From: Solobacterium sp.
Lineage (GTDB): Bacteria; Bacillota_I; Bacilli_A; Erysipelotrichales; Erysipelotrichaceae
Length of the DNA stretch: 10,765 nt
Assembly: GCA_016284975.1 (NCBI GenBank)
Contig: JAEEPV010000031.1
Location: forward strand, 1 to 10,765
Reading direction: 5' to 3'
The position numbers and the translations under genes were made by a program. Positions 7,083 through 10,765 of the stretch are shown one piece after another. Positions within the stretch are counted from its first letter, which is position 1. Each line of letters begins with the position of its first letter. The notes under the pieces are model-generated. The model was not told where the DNA came from and ran no database searches. It worked only from the letters and a program-made list of their open reading frames with translations.

Positions 7083-8432
7083 TCAGCGGATTTCCATTTT
7101 TCGTTCAAGATCGCTGCGAACTACAACAAAATATCCAATACAGAGAACACACTGTACAAACGAGGAAGCAGGGGTGGCCAGCCCGACATGAAACAGGGAG
7201 ATCGGAACTTCCTTTGACATGATCCAGGAAACCGGAATACGAACCAGAAAAGCTCCGATAATGCCCTGGATCATAACAAATCTTGTATAGCCGCATCCAT
7301 TAAAGAAACCGGTCATGGAGAAGAATATGGCAGTCAGGATGCAGTCGATGGCATAGGCTTTCAGATAATCCCATCCGAGCTGAATGACCTGCGGGTCATG
7401 AGAAAAGATCCTGCAGAGAAGATCTCCATGGAAAAAGGACAGCCAGAAGAGAAACGTTCCAAAGCAGAGTCCGGTAACTATTCCGTAGCGAAGTCCACGA
7501 TATGCCCGATCGATTTTTCTGGCTCCATAGTTCTGAGCAGTAAAAGAAGCAATCGACTGACCAAAGGCAGATGGAATCAGAAGGATAAAGGCACAGACTT
7601 TTTCTGCGACACCGACACCGGCACTTGCCAGAAGACCAAGAGAATTGACGATGGAAAGGATCACCAGAAAGCTGATACTTACAAGAAAATCCATCAGCGC
7701 AATCGGAACGCCGAAGTTGAGAATTTTCATGGTGATTTCTTTGTTAAAGCGGATATCGCCTCGTTGAAGAAGAAACGGCAAGTCAATTCGCTTAAGAAAC
7801 AAGAGAGACAGCAGTACGCTGATGCATTGGGAACCGATGGTCGCATAAGCAGCTCCAGCAGCACCCATACGCAGGCCTTTGACCATGATGAGATCACCGA
7901 TGATATTTACGGCTGCGGCAATCGCTACCGACAACAATGGAAGCCTGGAGTTCCCGATCCCGCGGAACAGGCTTCCAAGAACGTTATATGCGACGATGAA
8001 CAGCAGTCCTCCCGAACAGATCCGGATATAAGAACAGGTTTTGGAGAAAGCCTCTTCCGGTGCATTCATCAGGTGGGTCAGAAGCGGTGTATTTACGAAC
8101 ATTAAAACAGAGAAAACAATCGCAAAGATTGTGAAGAAAACAATCGCTGCACCAATGGTTTTCCCTGCCTGATCCGGTTTCTTCTGACCAATCTGCTGCC
8201 CCAGCAGAATCGTAGTGCCCATGGATAATCCAGCCGTAAGAGCCATGATCGTATGCATTAACATGGTTCCGGAAGAAACAGCGGAAATATCTTCGTTTGC
8301 TGCGTACTGTCCGACGACGAGCAGATCCACTGCTCCATACAGAGACTGAAGAAACAGTGCCATCATGACCGGCAGGGTAAACCGGATCAGCGGTCCGAAT
8401 ATTCTGCCTTCTGTAAAATCATAGTTTTCCAT
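7083..8432 (-). CDS. MATE-family multidrug/metabolite efflux transporter
   Basis: This 449-residue polytopic membrane protein is of normal family length and should have twelve helices. MATE exporters expel cationic drugs or metabolites in exchange for Na+ or H+. The N-terminus EGRIFGPLIRFTLPVMMALFLQ, followed by YGAVDLLVVGQYA, is the classic first helix pair. TAGLSMGTTILLGQQIGQKK forms the following conserved loop. FRGIGNSRLPLL and GAAGAAYATIGSQ close the first bundle. The second half repeats the plan with GVPIALMDFLVSISF, SIASFTAQNYGARK and GFFNGCGYTRFVMIQ. The C-terminus ends in a short basic tail. The frame is uninterrupted. The ribosome binding site is modest (GAAAG about 8 bases before the ATG). 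It stands alone with its own promoter at 8454-8481. The substrate cannot be predicted. Confidence 0.94.
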   Translation of the reverse strand: MENYDFTEGRIFGPLIRFTLPVMMALFLQSLYGAVDLLVVGQYAANEDISAVSSGTMLMHTIMALTAGLSMGTTILLGQQIGQKKPDQAGKTIGAAIVFFTIFAIVFSVLMFVNTPLLTHLMNAPEEAFSKTCSYIRICSGGLLFIVAYNVLGSLFRGIGNSRLPLLSVAIAAAVNIIGDLIMVKGLRMGAAGAAYATIGSQCISVLLSLLFLKRIDLPFLLQRGDIRFNKEITMKILNFGVPIALMDFLVSISFLVILSIVNSLGLLASAGVGVAEKVCAFILLIPSAFGQSIASFTAQNYGARKIDRAYRGLRYGIVTGLCFGTFLFWLSFFHGDLLCRIFSHDPQVIQLGWDYLKAYAIDCILTAIFFSMTGFFNGCGYTRFVMIQGIIGAFLVRIPVSWIMSKEVPISLFHVGLATPASSFVQCVLCIGYFVVVRSDLERKMEIR

Positions 8433-8453
8433 AAATGACTTTCAACCAGAGCA

Positions 8454-8481
8454 ATCTTAACAGAAGCCATTCGATAGTCAA
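8454..8481 (-). promoter_or_regulatory. Promoter of the MATE gene
   Basis: Read on the minus strand, TTGACT (8481-8476) and TAAGAT (8459-8454) are separated by 16 bp, with a TGT extension just before the -10. Transcription would begin near 8447, giving a leader of about 15 bases before the ATG at 8432. Confidence 0.65.
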
Positions 8482-8539
8482 TGCAAAATGGAGGAATCGT
8501 TCTCTCCTTTGGCCAGCGCATAGGGGAAGGTTCATCCAG

Positions 8540-8569
8540 GGCACGTACGGTGCCTCAGACGTTCGTCTG
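8540..8569 (-). other. Two adjacent perfect hairpins in the 3' flank of the redoxin gene
   Basis: On the minus strand CAGAC-GAAC-GTCTG (8569-8556) is followed one base later by GGCAC-CGTAC-GTGCC (8554-8540). They start about 15 bases after the redoxin stop codon. No T-run follows either hairpin, so they are not standard intrinsic terminators. They may stabilise the transcript end or terminate by another route. The rest of 8433-8584 holds the MATE promoter and no gene. Confidence 0.4.
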
Positions 8570-8584
8570 TATGCAGAAGAGAGA

Positions 8585-9910
8585 TTATTTCTTAACAATT
8601 GAAATGGTGAGGGAACCGCCGTCCGTATCCATGGTGTCACTGTAGTTCTCGTCACAGAAATATCCATCCGGCAGTTTGATAATCGTGATATGATAGGGAT
8701 ATTCGGGGCCGGTGAAGACCGCAGATCCATTCGCGTCGGACTTGGCGATATTGCAGTTCATATCGGTACAGAAACCGATAACCGCATCGGCGACAGGATT
8801 GCTGTTCTGATCAGCAACCAGAACAGTATACGTATGTTCCTCGCTGGCAGACGGTGTATCAAACCCGGATACGATCGGCTCATGACTGAGAAGCTTGTCG
8901 AGATACTCGGGATACATTTCGGGGGCGGCACCTTTGATCGGATAGCAGAGAATCGTTCCGTTCTGATCCACAAAGTAAGTTGTCGGCGTGCTGGGCCATG
9001 GCAGTGCATTGTCAAGGGATTCGGTATAGGCAAGATTCCTTGCGAAACCGTCATACTCTTTGATAATGTCGATCGCCTTACTGGTCAGTTCCGCATTTTC
9101 TGCATCTGCGCAGTAAGTTACGACACTGACGTTTTTGCCCGCGTACTTCTTTGCGAGCTCGTTCATTTCCGGGAATTCACTGATGCAGGCACTGCACCAG
9201 GTTCTCCAGATATTGACCATCGTGATGTCGCTCTCTGCAAAGAGCTTCTTTGAGGAAACCGGATTGCCGTCAAGATCCGTTCCTTCGAACGAAACAACGG
9301 ATCCGATTTCCGGTGCTGTAAAAGTCGGCTGACGCTTTTTGAGTACGATGTACTCCGGGTGCATCTCCACCATTTCCATAAGCTTTCTGTACTTTTCAAG
9401 CGCCTCCGGATTCATCTTACTGAGGTTTTCCCTGATGGAGGGATACTCCAGATTGACAATACAGCTGTAGTAGTGATAACCGTCGTATTCCCCGAGATCA
9501 ATTACAGTCTTGATCGTTCCGGTATCCTGAGCCATGTGCTCGATATCCTTGTAGGTTCTGCCGCCGTTGACACCCAGAACCGAGTAGACCTGTACGATGC
9601 CTTCATTGTATTTTCTGTTCTTTTCCAGGATTTCTTCTGTCATATCCGCCTCGGTTTTGACTGAGGCGATCATCGCATCATATTCTGCTTTTTCCTCCGG
9701 GGTATGAAGGTATAGATTCAGAGATCCGTACACAACACCGGATCCGATTTCGAGCTCTCCGTAATCGCTCGGTTCATCATAATATCCGATGATATCGGTG
9801 AAGGATTCCGGCAGTTCCAGACGGAATCCGCTCTCGGGATAATCGAATTCAAGCGCTGCTTTCACAGCGGCTTCGTTCCCGGCTGTCATAATCTTTTGTT
9901 TTTCCTTCAT
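8585..9910 (-). CDS. Thioredoxin-like (TlpA/AhpC-type) protein with Cna-B-like C-terminal domain
   Basis: This 441-residue protein has three parts. Residues 1-195 are an unrecognised region rich in acidic and aromatic residues. Residues about 198-345 form a thioredoxin-fold domain of the TlpA/AhpC-TSA type: entry APEIGSVVSFEGTDLDG, active site WCSAC (Cys239 and Cys242), then cis-Pro309 in STPTTYFVDQNG. Residues about 358-441 look like a Cna-B or transthyretin-type beta domain (TYTVLVADQNSNPVADA, then DANGSAVFTG) and carry a Cys pair at 381 and 386. With CxxC and cis-Pro intact it should act as a thiol-disulfide oxidoreductase. TlpA relatives are normally exported, yet the start at 9910 has a strong GAAAGGAAGG site and the N-terminus MKEKQKIMTAGNEAAVKAAL has no hydrophobic segment. 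An ATG 61 bases upstream is out of frame. It may therefore be cytoplasmic or exported by another route. It is divergent from the leader-peptide gene. Confidence 0.85.
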   Translation of the reverse strand: MKEKQKIMTAGNEAAVKAALEFDYPESGFRLELPESFTDIIGYYDEPSDYGELEIGSGVVYGSLNLYLHTPEEKAEYDAMIASVKTEADMTEEILEKNRKYNEGIVQVYSVLGVNGGRTYKDIEHMAQDTGTIKTVIDLGEYDGYHYYSCIVNLEYPSIRENLSKMNPEALEKYRKLMEMVEMHPEYIVLKKRQPTFTAPEIGSVVSFEGTDLDGNPVSSKKLFAESDITMVNIWRTWCSACISEFPEMNELAKKYAGKNVSVVTYCADAENAELTSKAIDIIKEYDGFARNLAYTESLDNALPWPSTPTTYFVDQNGTILCYPIKGAAPEMYPEYLDKLLSHEPIVSGFDTPSASEEHTYTVLVADQNSNPVADAVIGFCTDMNCNIAKSDANGSAVFTGPEYPYHITIIKLPDGYFCDENYSDTMDTDGGSLTISIVKK

Positions 9911-9975
9911 AAATACCTTCCTTTCTTCTGTATCTGCTCCCCGCCAATCCGGCAGAAAGATGCATTTTCATAAAG

Positions 9976-9981
9976 ATTATA
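9976..9981 (-). promoter_or_regulatory. Candidate -10 element of the redoxin gene
   Basis: On the minus strand a perfect TATAAT (9981-9976) lies about 65 bases before the redoxin start, and the ribosome binding site GAAAGGAAGG lies between them. No good -35 is seen at 16-18 bp. The stretch 9911-10207 contains this element, a small dyad AAGGG-AAC-CCCTT (10001-10013) and the palindromes described at 10149-10172, but no convincing gene. Confidence 0.45.
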
Positions 9982-10148
9982 CATACTCATTGCCAATCAG
10001 AAGGGAACCCCTTTATGGAATTCCGAGCCTTTGAATCCGGGAATCTCCTCTCTGTGCTGCGCTGGATTATCGGATAAGGGACTTTTGCAAACGTGGAGCT
10101 CTATTATTCACTTCGCACGAAATAATGTAAGGGTACTGATTGCTGCTG

Positions 10149-10172
10149 GACAGAGCATCTGTCTCTGCAGAG
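10149..10172 (+). promoter_or_regulatory. Two overlapping palindromes upstream of the leader-peptide gene
   Basis: GACAGA-GCA-TCTGTC (10149-10163) is a perfect 6-bp inverted repeat. It shares its last base with the perfect palindrome CTCTGCAGAG (10163-10172). They end 22 bases before the AGAAGGAG ribosome binding site at 10195-10202. They could be an operator or a hairpin in the 5' leader. No clear -35/-10 pair was found nearby. Confidence 0.35.
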
Positions 10173-10207
10173 TCAGCGCATCAGATGTTTTAACAGAAGG
10201 AGATTAT

Positions 10208-10474
10208 ATAGCAGACGAGAATAAGAATTCAGAAGTAAAAGAATTAAAAGATGAGACGGTGGAACAGGTATCAGGAGGCGGTCTTTTCGGTTACGATGAA
10301 GAAGTCTATTGGGAAGCAGGAATCAAACCTTCCCCAATCTGGTACAATTACGAAATCCTTGCATCACACGAATGTATCACGAAGGGCCAGGCAAATGCGG
10401 CTGTTAGTTTCTATCGAGAATATGGCAGACCTGTGAGTTCCCTGGCTGAACTCGAGGAACATTGTATTTTCTGA
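10208..10474 (+). CDS. Double-glycine leader peptide (bacteriocin-like precursor) with ATA at the start position
   Basis: This is a small peptide of 88 residues if read from ATA 10208. The first 24 residues look like a Gly-Gly leader cut by the peptidase domain of an ABC exporter: hydrophilic start ADENKNSEVK, then ELKDETVEQVSGG, matching the L-x-x-E-(L/V)-x-x-(V/I)-x-GG pattern of class II bacteriocin and related precursors. The following 64-residue core begins GLFGYDEEVYWEAGIKP, has two cysteines (residues 56 and 86), and a segment QANAAVSFYREYGRPVSSLAEL. The core does not resemble a known bacteriocin I can name. An excellent ribosome binding site, AGAAGGAG (10195-10202), sits 5 bases before ATA, which directly precedes GCA GAC GAG. 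The frame contains no ATG at all; upstream TTG codons at 10031 and 10085 are poorly placed. Either ATA initiates or the start codon was lost. No transporter or immunity gene is visible within the window. Confidence 0.6.
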   Translation: MADENKNSEVKELKDETVEQVSGGGLFGYDEEVYWEAGIKPSPIWYNYEILASHECITKGQANAAVSFYREYGRPVSSLAELEEHCIF

Positions 10475-10735
10475 CGCATCTGAATTGGTTTTCTGTCTCG
10501 CGGCATTCAGTCCTGTTGGGCGGATTATTTGCAGATGGGAAGCCGCTTTATTTGTGGCTTAATAACACTATCGCAATCGGGCTTAAAGATAGAACCTGTC
10601 GTTTTATCTTGGATGAAGGCTCTTCCAGAATCAGAAAGAAAACTTCTTTTGTTGGTTCCTTCTCATTCCATTGTCAAAAGCTGAGAAAAACCGCAAAAGA
10701 AGTGCTGCCTTAAGAAGCGGAACAGTTGTATCACT
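10475..10735. other. Unassigned stretch between leader-peptide gene and terminator
   Basis: I see no supportable gene here. One plus frame stays open from about 10462 to TAA 10711-10713 (around 80 residues) but begins with TTG inside the preceding gene, lacks a ribosome binding site and matches no family I recognise. A second plus frame opens with ATG 10535 for about 48 residues, also without a site. It may be a 3' untranslated region or decayed coding sequence. Confidence 0.4.
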
Positions 10736-10760
10736 AGGAAGTCAGAGAACTTCCTTTTTT
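10736..10760 (+). terminator. Rho-independent terminator at the right edge
   Basis: The perfect 7-bp arms AGGAAGT (10736-10742) and ACTTCCT (10749-10755) enclose a CAGAGA loop and are followed by T through 10760. It probably ends the transcript carrying the leader-peptide gene, because no other plus-strand terminator lies between 10474 and here. Confidence 0.8.
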
Positions 10761-10765
10761 GATTC

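Noticed and set aside
7398..8105. Plus-strand open frame of 235 codons opposite the MATE gene
   Set aside because: Highly polar, low-complexity translation with no ribosome binding site; the minus frame is an intact transporter.
9911..9971. Upstream ATG (61 bases before 9910) as a signal-peptide-bearing start for the redoxin
   Set aside because: It is out of frame with the redoxin and its short translation is basic, without a hydrophobic core.

Overview
The window looks like chromosomal DNA of a Gram-positive, probably anaerobic, low-to-mid GC Bacillota, perhaps an Erysipelotrichia-like gut organism. This rests on AAGGAG-type ribosome binding sites, lipoboxes instead of outer-membrane proteins, glycogen metabolism beside a flavin-based extracellular reductase, a VanZ-like protein and a double-glycine leader peptide. 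The taxonomic guess is an inference. There are no rRNA or tRNA genes, no CRISPR array and no intact insertion sequence.

Layout. 1-1362 (+) is the C-terminal half of a glycogen/maltodextrin phosphorylase, followed by a hairpin that can terminate transcription from both sides. 1447-2268 (-) is a MerR-family regulator. Divergent from it, 2360-4921 (+) is a secreted lipoprotein reductase with two covalent-FMN domains and a fumarate-reductase-type FAD domain. The reductase promoter has MerR-target architecture: a 19-bp spacer filled by a near-perfect dyad. After a strong terminator, 5060-6031 (+) is a PfkB-family sugar kinase that shares an operon with a shortened sugar-binding lipoprotein (6060-6506). 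A VanZ-like membrane protein (6628-7053, +) follows and converges on a MATE exporter (7083-8432, -). Next is a thioredoxin-like (TlpA/AhpC-type) protein with a Cna-B-like C-terminus and no visible export signal (8585-9910, -). Divergent from it, 10208-10474 (+) encodes a small peptide with a bacteriocin-type Gly-Gly leader. Its ribosome binding site faces an ATA codon instead of ATG. The window closes with about 260 bases of unassigned sequence and a terminator.

How the genes fit together. The best-supported functional unit is the MerR/reductase pair. A small molecule, possibly the reductase's own electron acceptor, probably binds the regulator and switches on an exported flavoprotein that disposes of electrons outside the cell. 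The reductase keeps the catalytic Arg/His/Arg set of fumarate-reductase relatives but lacks the residues expected to grip fumarate at one end, so another unsaturated acid is likely the substrate. The leader-peptide gene is the other unusual item: either a non-canonical start or a recently disabled gene. The remaining genes (kinase, VanZ, MATE) are ordinary accessory or housekeeping genes.
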